A stretch of DNA of 64,000 nt from [Phialemoniopsis] sp. UDSM-2020 (GCA_018873225.1 JAEILZ010000003.1:4588001-4652000); one strand, 5' to 3'; positions 43,602 through 55,025 are shown, counted from the first letter of the stretch. Notes: generated by a model from the letters alone, not told the origin. Numbers and translations: made by a program.

Positions 43602-44581
43602 TTACAGCCACCGATCGGTGTTTCCCCAGTAGCTCAAGAACTGGCCACTCTGTTCCACAGTCGACTTTTCCAGGACCTTGAGGATTCTCGACGCACTCTC
43701 CTCTGGAGTGACAGGGCCTTTCCACTCCGGATACTTTTCCGCCATCCGTGCAAACATGATACCTAACTTTTTCTTGTCCTCTTCGGTTTCTAGATTTATT
43801 CTTGTCAGTGTCCATGCAAACCAGATTAGGGTAGTAAGATGATGGAACACCCTTCAGAAGACCATAAAGGATGAACAAAGAACGGTGTGCAACTCACGAT
43901 AGGAAGTATCCTTCATCCAGTCCGTCATCACTGCTCCCGGCGCGATGCTCAAGAACGTAAACCCCTCATCTTGCAACTCGGCCGCAAACTTGGCAATGAC
44001 AATGTTACCGGCGGCCTTGCTCGCGCAGTACGGCACCGAGTTCGACGCGCGGACGTCGAGCGTCTCGGTCAGCGACGCCACGCCCGATGAGATGTACGTC
44101 ACGCGCTTGTCCTTCCCTTCCTTCAAGAGCGGTAGGAAGGCGTTGACGGCGAACAGCGGGCCCGCGACGTTGGCCGCGTTGCTCTTGTTGAGCTCGTCGA
44201 GGAAGAGCTCCGGCTTGTCGGCGAGGTCGGTCGGGTTCATGCCTCCCGTCGAAAAGGAAAGGTAGGCGCCGTTGATGAGCAGGTGGTCGATATTGCCGTC
44301 GGTTAGGGCGGCAGTGGCCTTGGCGGCGGCGGCGAGGGAGCCTGCGTCTGCGAGGTCGGCGCCTACGACGTGGGTGTTTGCGATGCCGTCCTTCTTGATG
44401 CTGGTTTCTAGCTCGGCGACGTTTCGGGCTGTGGCTATGACCTTGTTCTTGGGGTCTGCGGCGAGGAGCTGGATAAACGCATACTGAACGAGATTAGGTT
44501 AGTGCTGAGCCTCGAGTATGTGAAAACAAGGGTGCGTACTCCAAGGCCGCGTGATGCGCCGATGATAACGTAGGTGGGCAT
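43602..44581 (-). CDS. Short-chain dehydrogenase/reductase (atypical, NAD(P)-binding)
   Basis: Three exons, complement(43602..43789, 43898..44483, 44540..44581), give 271 residues. Exon 1 encodes MPTYVIIGASRGLG and splices to YAFIQLLAADPKNKVIATARN, giving the G-A-S-R-G-L-G cofactor motif and an NADP-type ARN. NNAG is replaced by INGAY; the catalytic Ser lies in VTYISSG, and Tyr/Lys in PYCASKAAG. The second intron (108 bp) is long for this window but its branch and acceptor sites are good. Similar fungal SDRs act as ketoreductases on small metabolites. Confidence 0.82.
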
Positions 44582-45247
44582 TTCGGGCAGAGGATTGGAC
44601 AGATGACAGGTCAATTGATGTGTAAGGTGTTCTCTGAGCTTTAGATCGAGTATTCTTTCCTGTTGCCGCCACCTAACAAGTGGCACATCTCCGGCCTTTA
44701 TGTATTGCCTCGCCCATCTCTATCATACTACAAGCTTTATTCCACCACCACTCGCATACCTGAAAGTCCGATGCTGCAAATCAACTGTCCCGTACGTAAA
44801 AGCAAGATAGATACTGTTTTCGTTCTTTCCGATGAAGCCTACATCCATTTGTAAGCCTCGGTGCTGCAAACGGACGCCAAGCATCTCCAGCATGTCACCA
44901 CATGGTCATCGTTCAGGGCAAACACGCCCAATTTGGTAAAATCTTGCCATTCTGGCTATTTCCATTACCATTTTGAACAATAGTGTAGTTAAATTGACTT
45001 TATTGCAAGGAAAGTTGCCACCCGTGGACTTCCCCGGGGCGTCCCCGGAGTGCCCGGAGTTCCACGGGATAGCTTCCACGGGGGTCTTGGCATCCACGGC
45101 AACCGGCCATGTCTCACATTGCGCCTCCAAGGGAGAGCTTCCATGACTCGCCTGTTGCCCATGTACTGTGGCTAGGAATTGAGCTTCAATGGTGTCCCAT
45201 GTTGATGTGACCTTGATGGTGCTGCAGGGCCGAATCTCCGTGTGTAG
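44582..45247. other. Intergenic, with a GC-rich self-complementary patch
   Basis: Around 45020-45075 the sequence is rich in CCCGGGG and CCCGGAG blocks that could form hairpins (GGACTTCCCCGGGGCG..). No gene is recognised. Its function, if any, is unknown. Confidence 0.35.
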
Positions 45248-45751
45248 CTAGTTCGACGACTTTTCCAGCTGTTCGTACTTGGCAAAAGCTTTGGCAAACA
45301 AGCCCCCAATCTCTGCAGTGGCCTTGCTGTCTACAAACTCGAACACCTGCTCCACCTTTTCGCCTGATTCGTCCATTGTGACGGCCCAAACGTACTCGCA
45401 TCTGATCTTCCATTCCTCCGGATCGGAGCTGTCCTTAAGACGGTCATGGAATGCTGTTTCCGAGTCCGCCCAGATGATGACCTGATTAAGTGTTGGATTG
45501 GGCCAAGTCTTAAGAGCTCGTACAGGGAAGCTTGAAAGCACCTTGTGCAAAGTGGTTAAATGAACCTCAAAAGAATGGCGGCCCAGTATCGGCTGTCGAT
45601 TCAATGAGGCTGGCGCAAGATCATGTTTGTAGTTCTCGCTAATGATGTTGGGAATTCCGGAAATGTCCAGAGTTTTGTACAGATCAAGGTATCTGGTGGC
45701 AGTAGACACCAGCAACGCTGTCCTATCTGGTCCTCGAGTGTTGGAGGCCAT
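45248..45751 (-). CDS. SnoaL/NTF2-like small protein
   Basis: A single exon of 167 residues starting MASNTRGPDRTALLV. The pattern of an N-terminal helix (TATRYLDLYKTLDISGIPNIIS), a histidine near HDLAPAS, then WPNPTLNQVIIWADSETAFHDRL and YVWAVTMDESGEKVEQVFEFVDS fits the cone-shaped NTF2-like fold used by polyketide cyclases and by fungal tailoring isomerases (trt14-like). It may catalyse an isomerisation or cyclisation in the neighbouring enzyme set. No catalytic residue can be assigned with confidence. Confidence 0.7.
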   Translation of the reverse strand: MASNTRGPDRTALLVSTATRYLDLYKTLDISGIPNIISENYKHDLAPASLNRQPILGRHSFEVHLTTLHKVLSSFPVRALKTWPNPTLNQVIIWADSETAFHDRLKDSSDPEEWKIRCEYVWAVTMDESGEKVEQVFEFVDSKATAEIGGLFAKAFAKYEQLEKSSN

Positions 45752-46313
45752 GGTGGTCAACCTGCGTTGTTTTGAAACACTCTTAACGGTGTTCAATGGA
45801 TTTGTGCGACGATCAGGGGCCCCTCGATTTCTTCTTGTCCTGATATGGTCAGTTCCGAACGGCAAGACTTTAGACCGTATCACTAATGCCTCTCTGTTAT
45901 TTAGGTACGTTAGTGGGGTTGTAAGCGTCTTGCTCGCGAGTTTTCTCGTTTTGGTGATAGCTATTGGGGTAATTGGACTTGGCAATGCCTTCTGACGAAT
46001 GAGACTCCAAGGCCAAGACGCCGCGACGTTTTGTGTCAAGCGGGCGCTTCAGGTGGATTCGCTCAGGATGCAGTCGGCGCAACTAGACTTTGACAGCTCA
46101 TATATGGAGGCACCGATAAGTTACATTCAGGCGCTGTTTGAGCATCCTCAACGCATATTTGAGTTGCCTTCCGGGCGGCTCGACATTCCATGAAGTAAGT
46201 CGAAGTGGCGTCATGTTGACGCACCCAGCCTCGTGCACAAGCATAGAATTCTGATGTATGCGTGCCCGCAACTGTAGTAAGTATGTGCTAGATCAACTGT
46301 GACTCTCCTTCCC
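45752..46313. other. Intergenic, nothing recognised
   Basis: Frames on either strand (e.g. the 5' extension of the SnoaL-like frame to 46039) lack an ATG context or family resemblance and look untranslated. Confidence 0.4.
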
Positions 46314-47036
46314 TCAAAGCTCCTTGATCATCTCTGCAAGTCCATCCAAGTCTTTGAGAACCCTCCCTTCGTTCTCGGCACGTATTCTTTCGGGATCAGT
46401 CTCGTCCAAGTCATCCGTCCATCTCTCAACATATATCGTTTTCAATCCCACCTCCTTAGCAGCACGGAGATCATACGCATGCGCCGCGACCATGACCGAT
46501 TCTGACGTAGTGACCTTCACGAGGTCCATTGCCTTGAGATATATCGCCGGCGTCGGCTTAGCAACACCGAGAAGCTCGCTTGAGAAGAGCATGTCAAAGT
46601 CGAGACCGGAAGACCGCACCAGGTTGAGCTGCAGTCGCGTGGTGCCGTTGGCAAGCACAAAGAGCTCGCAGCCTGGGTTCTCCTTACGGATGCGCTCCAA
46701 ACCTGGGCGGACATCGGGCCAGGCGTCCATGCTGTGCCAGGCCGATACAGCCTTGGCTACAACCGTTTCTTGTTCCGGCTGAATCTTTCGTGCGATAGAT
46801 GAGTTCTCTTGACGGCTTAGGACTTCTAGCAGTGTCCTTCGATGCGTGATGTCGATATCCTCCGGCATCTCGCCTGGTGGCCGGGCGCGGATGGCGTCAA
46901 AGAAGCCTTGCCGCCACTCAAGCGCCAGATCCGATTTCTCCTTGTCGGATAATGCCAGAGGGAGTGCTTTGACGACACTGTTGTGCCAGTCGAGGCAGGT
47001 TCCCATAAAGTCGAAGAAGACTGCCTTGATAGGCAT
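46314..47036 (-). CDS. HAD-superfamily hydrolase (2-haloacid dehalogenase-like)
   Basis: A single exon of 240 residues from MPIKAVFFDFMGTCLDWHNS. FDFMGT corresponds to motif I (FDVYGT/FDAYGT) of type II haloacid dehalogenases, with the nucleophilic Asp. Motif II is LFVLANGT, motif III the Lys in LLGVAKPTPAIY, and motif IV VMVAAHAYDLRAAKEVGLKTIYV. The cap domain lies between residues 20 and 100. Such fungal enzymes hydrolyse phosphate or halide from small organic acids; the substrate is unknown. An upstream ATG at 47099 is possible but the extension is unlike the family. Confidence 0.85.
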   Translation of the reverse strand: MPIKAVFFDFMGTCLDWHNSVVKALPLALSDKEKSDLALEWRQGFFDAIRARPPGEMPEDIDITHRRTLLEVLSRQENSSIARKIQPEQETVVAKAVSAWHSMDAWPDVRPGLERIRKENPGCELFVLANGTTRLQLNLVRSSGLDFDMLFSSELLGVAKPTPAIYLKAMDLVKVTTSESVMVAAHAYDLRAAKEVGLKTIYVERWTDDLDETDPERIRAENEGRVLKDLDGLAEMIKEL

Positions 47037-47354
47037 CTTGATGTGGAACAACGCAGCGCACGGGCTGGTCAACCCGGATGTATGTTGTCGGGTGGTCACT
47101 GCCTATAGGAGTACGCCACTGGAAATTTGGATTGGCAAGAGGTTTCAGAAGTGTTCAAATTCACCAAGGCAATAAATGAATATGTTATGCTGTGGTATGT
47201 TGTACTCATCCTATGTTCTGTCTATCCCAGAATCAAGTGTGCCAGCGCCAGTTTTGTCCGTGCCCCACATGACGTTTTTCGGACAATGACAAAGCAACCC
47301 CTTCGGACAAATCGTCAACTCAGTCCATTCCCCGCCCCTTCAACGACCCTATCT
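47037..47354. other. Intergenic, nothing recognised
   Basis: The 318 bp lie between two minus-strand genes; probably the promoter of the HAD gene. No motif found. Confidence 0.35.
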
Positions 47355-47774
47355 TCACGCCTGCACAGTATTCTCTGGGAAGATCTTGACAAACTGCAAG
47401 CAACCCTCCTTGCTAGCCCGATACGGCCCATGCTTCATCCCCGGCTCGCGAAAGGCGTACGCTCCGGGGCCCCAGGACTGGCCCAACGTGACGTCCTCGA
47501 GCCCACCCTGGATGAAGCACACCTCCTCGTAGTAGACGTGCGTAATGATCTGGCTCATGTCGACAGATGTCGCCCCGGGCTCGTACCACTGAAGGACCGA
47601 CTTGTAGTGCGTGTCGGCGTCGCCGGCGGGGCTATTGAGCAGCTGCTCCCAGATCCCGGGGCCGATTGTATACCAGCTGTCAGGGGCGCGGGAGGGCGAG
47701 TTGAACGGCACCGGCTGTGCGCCGATTGGGGGGTGTTGCGGCCTAGACCTGAACTCTTGCTGTTTGAAGTTCAT
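47355..47774 (-). CDS. Cupin-fold protein
   Basis: A single exon of 139 residues. After a Pro-rich N-terminus, the beta-barrel signature reads LQWYEPGATSV...HVYYEEVCFIQGGLED, the cupin motif 1, and GAYAFREPGMKHGPYRASKEGCLQFVKIF, motif 2. Histidines and a glutamate suitable for a metal are present. Similar small cupins accompany fungal catabolic or tailoring enzymes as dioxygenases, isomerases or binding proteins. Last gene of the 39-48 kb set. Confidence 0.75.
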   Translation of the reverse strand: MNFKQQEFRSRPQHPPIGAQPVPFNSPSRAPDSWYTIGPGIWEQLLNSPAGDADTHYKSVLQWYEPGATSVDMSQIITHVYYEEVCFIQGGLEDVTLGQSWGPGAYAFREPGMKHGPYRASKEGCLQFVKIFPENTVQA

Positions 47775-48305
47775 CTTGAGATTGGAATAAGATAATTGGG
47801 TATGAGAATGACGGGCAGCGTGTGTGCAGAGTCAGTGAGCGATTTGCGAGGCAGACCCTGTGCATTTATCAGCCTCGATGCATGGTAATGCCCGATGATG
47901 CACAAATGCATTGTCCGAAAGCCGATCAAGTCACTTGTAGCTACATATTCAGGGGTCAAGGCGCATGGGAAATTGTAATTAGACATTAATTGCAGTTCTA
48001 ATGACTGTTAGGTACTAGTGCTCATACCTTTCTTTCCTTTGTCCTCCAGTCCGTTTGATATCATACAAGGTGATGCGATGGCCGAAACGGCTTCGATTTT
48101 GCGAAGTTGAGAATGCCTAACATCTGATGCTCCACAAAGAAGAGGTGCGAGTACACGTAGGACAACGACGTGCTCTGAAGATGAGCACAATTCCAAAAAG
48201 AGACAGTGAAGCAGGCATCACCTGCTCATATGCAGACAATGACAAAGGAACAGGAGTGGTGTTCTGCGATAAGAAGTCAATCGCTCCAGCGACGCTGCGA
48301 GATGG
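47775..48305. other. Intergenic; boundary to the coiled-coil gene family
   Basis: The 531 bp hold the cupin promoter and the 3' end of the first coiled-coil gene. Nothing else recognised. Confidence 0.35.
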
Positions 48306-50917
48306 CTACTGCATCGGGCAGGAACGCCAGAACTCGTGCGCAGCATTGCCAAGCGAGTTGTTGGCCTCGGACTGCGCTTGATCAGCAGACTGCGCGCCGG
48401 GCTCTGTGCTCGGCTGGGTGGGCGCCTCATGGGTGGTATTGCCCACTGGGTCGGCAGCTTCGGGCTGCGCGAGGTCAGCCGTCTGGGTGCCGGACGAGAC
48501 GTAGGCCGGGGCGACTGGGGCTGGCTGTGATAGCGGCTGAGACCTAGGCAGTGACATGGACTGCGAGGTAGATTGACTGGGCAACAGGCTCGCGGGGTTG
48601 CCGGTAGCCCTAGCTAAGCAACGTTCACGTATCTGGCGAGTGAGACTCAGTCGTGGACCATTGCGGAGCCGATTTGTCGCTTGGGGCAGGGCGTGCCGGG
48701 CGAGCTGCACCGGCTGTGCGGGATAGACGGGACTGAATGCGGGGACGGATGGGCGAAAGGAGGAGGCAACGGGAGGATTGTAAGGCTGTTGACCGAGCTG
48801 CGTGTTGGGCTGCGTGGAGACCTGCGAGGAGACTTGCGAGGAGACCTGCGTAGTTCAAGACATTAACCACGGCTCAGTCAGTTCCTGGGAGTTTTTGAAC
48901 AAGACTTACCTCGTTGGTGGTAGGGCGAGAGTTTACGACTCTAAGAACCTTCTCAAAGTTTTTCGCGTTGTTCTCTCGCTCGGTTGCAGCCCTCGAGCGC
49001 TCTTCTTTCGCCGCACCTCGCTCTTTCTTCTGGTTCTCTCGCTCTGACTTCATCGCGGTACGTGCATCCCTCGCATCCGCTCGCTCTTGGTTCACCACAC
49101 CCTGCTCTTCGACCGCCGCCTCTCTGGCAAGCTTCGCTTCCTTCCGCTCCTCTCTTGCCGCTCCTTGTTCACGGCTCGCGGCTACACGCGCGTCTTGGGC
49201 CTCCGTTCGCTCCTGGCTTGCCGCCCCTTGTTCTAGATTCGCGGCGATGCGCGCGTCCCGGGCCGCTGCTCGCTCCTGGATCGCCGCTCCTCGCTCTTGA
49301 CTTGCGCAAGTGCGTTCCAGCCTCTGCTCTGCAGCCTCCGCTTCCAAGGCATTGAGAGACTCTCCATGGGCGACCAGCTGCAGGTTCGTAGTCTCGCGAT
49401 GCTCATTGAAAGCATTGAGTAAGACTTGACGGTCAGCAAGCCGGCTCTCGTGGATTTGCTCCACGGCCTGTTCAATCAAGACACGAACGCCACCATGGTC
49501 TTGTACGTGCACGGCCTCGCTATTTGGCTGGACCATAGTATCCTCAGACACAGATCGGGATGCTGTACCGCCCTCCGATGTAGTTCCAAGACTGTTGATC
49601 TGTGTCGTCCGAGTGACGTTACCATCGTGAGTGCCTTCACCCCTCGTCTCACCCGCCTCTTCGGTGGTGTCCTATGTCTTGTTAGAATTGTGTCTTTGCG
49701 AAATTGGATACGATTTTGATCCGAATATGCAACATTACCTCTGGTGCGGAGGGCGTGGCGCCAGAAATTCCAGAGGCAATCGGCCTGGCCGGGCTGGAAG
49801 GGTTGAATGAGAGTGCACTGCCTGGGGTTGCAAGGTTGTGGTTTCCAAGAGGCGTCTGAGGCCCATAGCTGAAAGCGATCGAGTTCGAGGTGGGAGTTTC
49901 AGCTTCAGACGATGCTGCAATTGAGATGCCCTGGAGATTCGTGGCAGACGACTCGTCGTGCATTGAGACATCGCCTTCAACCCGCGAAGACTCGTCCCGC
50001 ATCGATACATCGCCATCGACCGGCGCAGTGTCCTCAATTCGGGAAGACTCATCCCGCATCGATAAGTCATGGTTCGTATGAGCCAAGGCGTCGGTCATGG
50101 AGGCATCTGGGACAACAGAATTCCCTGCAGGTGCTGTGTTCGAAAGCCGAGGGCGATTGACGGGTGGTCCAGATGCCGCCTCATCGTCGGTCATTTTGCC
50201 GAAAGGCCGCTTGTTATTGCCCTACACCCAGTCAGCAAGATACCTTCCTGGTAAGTCTCATGTCAAGTCTCATAATGTGTCCATCCAGCATCCAGCTTTT
50301 CCTCTGTAGGTGCCCGCAAAGTATTCCGGAGTAACTAGGAGAAGAGACCGCACCCAGAGCGGCGAAATGTCTCACATCTCCCCAAGTCGCACCAGGCTGA
50401 ACCATGGCGAGAATTGGTTCATCGATGCCGCGGTCAAGTAAACGGGCGACCTTGGATGGTCCAAGAGAGCTCTGCCTACCCAAATTCTTTGTTGCATCCT
50501 CAGACGACCCCCATCCACACGTCCACACCAGATCGGCGAGCAAACAACTGCCGAAAGTCGGCCTACCGTTTTACAAGTAAAACAATGAGGAAATCCCAAC
50601 TCTCCCACAAACTCGGGTCCCACATAGGCCATTGGATTTTCCAGTGAAACCCCGCCGCCGAGTGACCGAAGATGCGTGACTACCCTCTCATCGTGTCTGT
50701 CTGATCAGGTCTCGACGGGAGGCTCGCCCCTCGAGAATGGAGCTCCTGGACGCGCTGTGCCCCGGAAGCCGTCTTCGGAAACGAGTTTGAGATTGTTTGT
50801 AGTAGAAACGGTTTTGTGTGAAGAGAGCCAGCGACAGGCTGAGAATGGACACGGAGAGACAAGACATGCTGGGACGCGCTGGGGCGCGGACGGACTTACC
50901 ATATCTTGGGGAGTCAT
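48306..50917 (-). CDS. Low-complexity coiled-coil protein, copy A of a tandem family
   Basis: Four exons, complement(48306..48845, 48910..49671, 49739..50221, 50900..50917), give 600 residues. Exon 1 encodes only MTPQDM; intron 1 is 678 bp, about ten times the usual length here. Residues 7-170 are acidic/Ser-rich with repeated SMRDESSR-like units. Residues 215-415 form a long charged coiled coil (Glu/Arg/Ala, e.g. QERAAARDARIAANLEQGAASQER). The rest is Gln/Pro/Ser-rich and disordered. No catalytic domain or membrane helix is seen. The basic KRP motif after exon 1 could be part of a nuclear signal. I do not recognise the family; a structural or nuclear scaffold role is only a guess. Confidence 0.65.
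48816..48850. repeat. 12-bp tandem repeat at a splice acceptor
   Basis: Three copies of GGAGACCTGCGA (third lacks its last base; one C/T change). On the coding minus strand each unit carries a CAG- or CAA-type trinucleotide after a pyrimidine stretch, so the first three positions of exon 4 of the coiled-coil gene could be used as alternative acceptors, adding or removing VSSQ units in frame. Confidence 0.7.
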
Positions 50918-51233
50918 CTTGCTCTCTTCAGGACGTTCGAGATGTGAATCTGAGAAAAAAATAGGTTAAAAAAGGAGTCTAATAGTTTTCAAGGTGTGTG
51001 TATATATAAGCGAGCTGTTGACGATGATTGTTGTCGTATGTAGAAAATGAGGCGAGGAGAAACCGACCTCGTGATGTAGATTTGGGTCAAGGTTCGGGGC
51101 TGGTCGACCGAAATTCCGTCAAAAGAATCTCCTGTAGCAAGAACTGCTGAATGAAAAGGCTTCTCGAAACGGTTTGGTGGTAAAGAAGGGTAGCGACTGA
51201 TGGTGTGATAGTTGCGTCTTAGTTATTGTCGCC

Positions 51234-51870
51234 CTACACCCAGTTAGCAAGGATATCTCACTAGTAAGTCTCATGTCAAGTCTCAAATTGTGCCAGTCCA
51301 GCATCTAATCTACCACCTCGGTAGGTGCCCACAAAGTAATCCGGTTCATCGTCAGGATAACGCGCAAAAGGTACAAGTGTTGCCCATCTCCCCGAGCCCA
51401 CCAGGATAAAACTTGGCAGAGTCAGTTCACGGATGCTCCGAGATAAGCCTGAGAAAACCGTTCAATGCTTTGCGCCGCTCTACGGCTCGCCACATGTCTC
51501 GACCCAATCAAGCCGCCTGCGAAGCCTCTTGCGAATCACCCGACGCACATCCCCTATCCACACCAGAGCGGCGAGCAAACAACTGCCACAAGTCGGCCTA
51601 CTGTATCAAACAATGAGGTAACTCTGGCTCTCCACGAACTCGGGTCAAACGGCAGCTATTGGTGTCTCGTGAGACACCAGCCGCCGAGTGACCGAAGGCG
51701 TAACTACCATCTCGTCATGCTGTGTGTGTCTCGACAGGAATATCCCGGAAAACCACCAACCGAGATTGTTTGTGGTAGAAACGATTTTTTGAGGAAAGAG
51801 CCAGTGATGGGCTGGACGGCGACACGGAGAGAAAAGACATGCTGGGACGCGCAGGGCGCGGACTTACCAT
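51234..51870 (-). pseudogene. Remnant of a third coiled-coil family copy (copy B)
   Basis: On the minus strand a good donor (ATG then GTAAGTCC, 51867) and acceptor (GGGTGTAG, 51234) bound a 634 bp segment that aligns throughout with the first introns of copies A and C. They share ACACCCAGT.AGCAAG, GTAAGTCTC.TGTCAAGTCTC, GGCGAGCAAACA.CTGCC and CTGGG.CGCGC. The sequence corresponding to exon 1 has lost its start codon, and exon 2 hits a TAA after four codons. So the intron is preserved better than the exons. Confidence 0.6.
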
Positions 51871-53160
51871 GTCGTGAGGGGGGGCGGCATGAGCCTTTGG
51901 AAGTACCGCTACCTGGAGAAGGAAAAGTTAGGAGCCTAGACCTTTATGGAAAAGAGGGATGCGTGGAGAGGAAGAGGCAGGTGAGGTTGGGTTGATGAGA
52001 TCTTCGGCGTCGGGCAGAAGACGGACAGTCAGGAGAGGAACTTACCTAGGTACCTGTCGGGACCAAAGGCCGCTGGGAGGAATAGGCAAATCAGTACCTG
52101 TGGTTCGAGATGATTGTCTGATGATGAAGGGTGATGATTGAAGATGGTTGAAGATGGTTGAAGATGGTTGAGGACAGTTGAGTGAGAAAGAGTTCGGGCT
52201 GGCAAAAGGCGCTGAGTGGGGTTGGAAAGGTAGCAGGTTGTGAAGAGAAGGAAGGAGAGGGAGAGAGAGGGAGTGCGAGGGGCAGGCGGTCAGGATTTTG
52301 AGGAAGGAGCAATACTCACAAAGAATTCTGACGCGCTTTTTTGGGAGCGTCAAAAAGTTGGCAGGTAACAAGACAGTAGGAGAATGGCAGGATCCGCGAC
52401 TCCCTTCAGTGACAGTAGAAGTAGGTTGGCGAGTTGGCGAGTTGTACCTGCCTTTCCGTAATCTTGGAATAAAAGGAGAAGTAGAAGAGATGAGAAGCTG
52501 GAAGAGGAGAAGATTCGAGAGGAGAAAAGAGGGTGGAGGTGAGGTTGTGTGTCGAGCTTGGAAGACCGAAGGGGAAAGAAAAGGTAAGGAAGGGAGGGAA
52601 GGAAAATTGAAGAGCGCGTAATGGCGTGGCAACGAATAAACATCACAGACGCGTCAAGTATTCCAATAGTTAATGGCGAAAAGCAAAGGGTTTCTGAGAG
52701 TTGGGATGAAATCAAGGTGAGTGGGAACGCAAAAACACGTTCAATGGCTGCCACAAAGCAGACTTCTCGCAGCAACAATATACCATCAGAGTCAGATCTT
52801 CCAGTTCCATTTCTCCGTGTCGAACTTGCAACGCAGTCCGAGAACTAGTATCTCCAGGTTTATGGGTGTGTCTTGATAACAGGTGAACTCGGGAGACATA
52901 TCACATGCACAATCAGAGCCTTTTTCAAGGAAACAAATGTACGGATAGGTCTATGTTCTGAGTACACTACTTTCCTGTGTCACATCGTTTTCCTTTTTGC
53001 ATTTCATCATCCCACTGCTACCCTCGCGCAGGGCAAGATGCCCTTTTTTAATTTCGTGAGCCGTTGCAAGTTCACCACCCCACGCATGACCAACCCGCGA
53101 TCAAGAAAATTTGACCCGTCACGCTCGAAAATAGTAAGCAGGCATCACAAGACCCGATGT
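51871..53160. other. Purine-rich low-complexity stretch, no gene
   Basis: Between the copy B remnant and copy C the plus strand is strongly purine-rich (long GGAAGGAGAGGG-type runs near 52250 and 52500-52610). Open frames here, including a 196-codon minus frame, are compositional: their products are Ser/Pro/Leu-rich with no domain. Confidence 0.45.
52141..52170. repeat. 10-bp tandem repeat, three units
   Basis: AAGATGGTTG is repeated three times head to tail within the purine-rich tract, with a diverged fourth unit after it. A small minisatellite. Confidence 0.75.
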
Positions 53161-55025
53161 CTACTGATTGGGACAGTTGCCATTGAAAAAGGCACCACGT
53201 GGCGGCCGACCTGAGTTGGCGGGGTCTTCAGCAGGGGGCATGAGAAAAGGGGATTCCTCAGCGAGAGGCTCGAGATAAGCGGACTCCTCAGCAAGTGGCT
53301 CGAAGGGCTGTTCCCAGGGGAGCGGCCCGGTGGGCTCAGGGGGGTGGTGGGCAGAATGGCTCGTGGGCTCGGGAATGGATGAGTTGACAGGTTGGTCGGG
53401 TCCGTCAGAGTGGACTGGCTGGTCAGAATGAGTTGAGGTTCCCGATGGAAGCGCGAGAAGTGGCTGGCTGTAGTGGTTTCCCACTTGCTCACTCATAATG
53501 CGGCGATGGCCCGGCTGCTAGTAAATTTGTAAGCTAAAGAAGGAAAGACGTTTGGAGGACATGATACTTACCGGAACCATGTCATCCTCCTCTCTCTGGG
53601 CCGTCCGGCCCCTGAGGCGCCGTAGAAAGTCGTGCAATCTCCGGTTGACACTTCTGTTGTGTGCTGCAGTCAATCTTATTGCTTCGGCCTGTGCGGCCCG
53701 GGCCTCACGAGCTTCAGAACGCTCTGTCGCAGTTCTCCCCCTCTCATCCGATGCCTCTTCAGCTGCCTCTCCGAGTACTAGGGTCAAGTCTTCAAGCAGT
53801 GCCGTGTGATTATATGACTGCTGCATGAGCTCTTCGTGGGCGTCTTGCTGCATGCCAATACCGGTCGACACTTCGACTCGCACACCCTGGACTGCACTAT
53901 CAAGAGCCTTGAACTTATCGGGTAAACTGGTGCTGAACATTTTTACAGCACGACCTAACAAAACAAGTCGATTTTCCATCATAGTCCGCAGCTTTTGGAT
54001 GTTGGTGTTCGTATCGTCGAGCCTAGTGTGCAAGGCCTGCACTGCAGCGTTTAATTCGGATACGACAGAGACTATGTCCCCCGAAGGGGCCGTAGAGACA
54101 GTAGTCTCGACTTCCAATGTTTGGCCGATGGAACTATCCGTGTCTGTAGACAAGGCGACTAGGTTCTCAGGGGTGAGGCCATCTGACGCAAGGGCAATGT
54201 CGTTCGTAGCGGTGAGGGTTGGTTGTCCTTCAATGTCCGTCCTTTTACCGTTATCATTGTCGCTGCTGTCATCGCTGCCGGCGGCCTCGGTGCTGTTGTC
54301 GCGGTTATCGTGACTGGGGCGCTTAGCCGGCGGTTGCTCTTGCTGTAAGCTTTCGCTTAGCGGTCGCTTCTTGCGGTCCTAGAAAATACAAAACCCAGTC
54401 AGCAAGGATACCTCACAGGTAAGTCTCGTGTCAAGTCTCTCGTCGTGTCCACCCAGCATCGAAATCCCCCTCGCGCGCTTGCAAGTCAGTACAATCCTGT
54501 AGGTGCCCACAAAGTAATACGACGCACTGCGGAAAGAGATCCAACCCCGGCAGAAGGACCTCGCATCTCCCCAGACTAGACCCTTTTACGGGCCCGGTTT
54601 GGCTCACAGATGCCGCGGAAATCGCAATAAGCCAGCAGTTGCAGTTGTCCGAATCCGGTGGACAGTACAACCGTAAAGCAATGCTACCATGGTCATTCCC
54701 AGTTATGTTTCCATGACGCACGTCCATCCACAACCAGATCGGCGAGCAAACATCTGCCGAAAGTCGGCCTACCATGTACCACGCTCAGGAAAGTCCCGGG
54801 TCTCCACAAACTCCAGCCCAATGCTGCGACCACGCTATAAAAGCCTATAAGGAAACCAGCAGAGGGCCGAAGACTCGACGAGCACATCTCGCAAGGCGAG
54901 TTGTTTGTAGTGGAAGCGATTTTGTGTGGAAGGCCCGGTGATAGGCTGGGATAGACACGAAGAGAGAAAAGACACGCTGGGGCGCGCCGGAGCGCGGACG
55001 GACTTACCTTTTTATCGGGAGCCAT
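53161..55025 (-). CDS. Low-complexity coiled-coil protein, copy C of the tandem family
   Basis: Three exons, complement(53161..53517, 53572..54378, 55008..55025), give 393 residues. Exon 1 encodes MAPDKK; intron 1 is 629 bp and conserved with that of copy A and the remnant B. Exon 2 begins DRKKRPLSESLQQEQPPAKRP, a bipartite-like basic nuclear signal, then an acidic Ser/Asp tract, then a helical region (VSELNAAVQALHTRLDDTNTNIQKLRTMMENRLV) and a charged coil (SEAREARAAQAEAIRL). Exon 3 is Pro/Ser-rich with a repeated EPLAEES unit. Function unknown; a nuclear protein is plausible from the basic motifs. Confidence 0.62.

Noticed and set aside
52042..52632. 196-codon minus frame in the purine-rich tract
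   Set aside because: The product is Ser/Pro/Leu low complexity caused by base composition; no start context, domain or splice structure.
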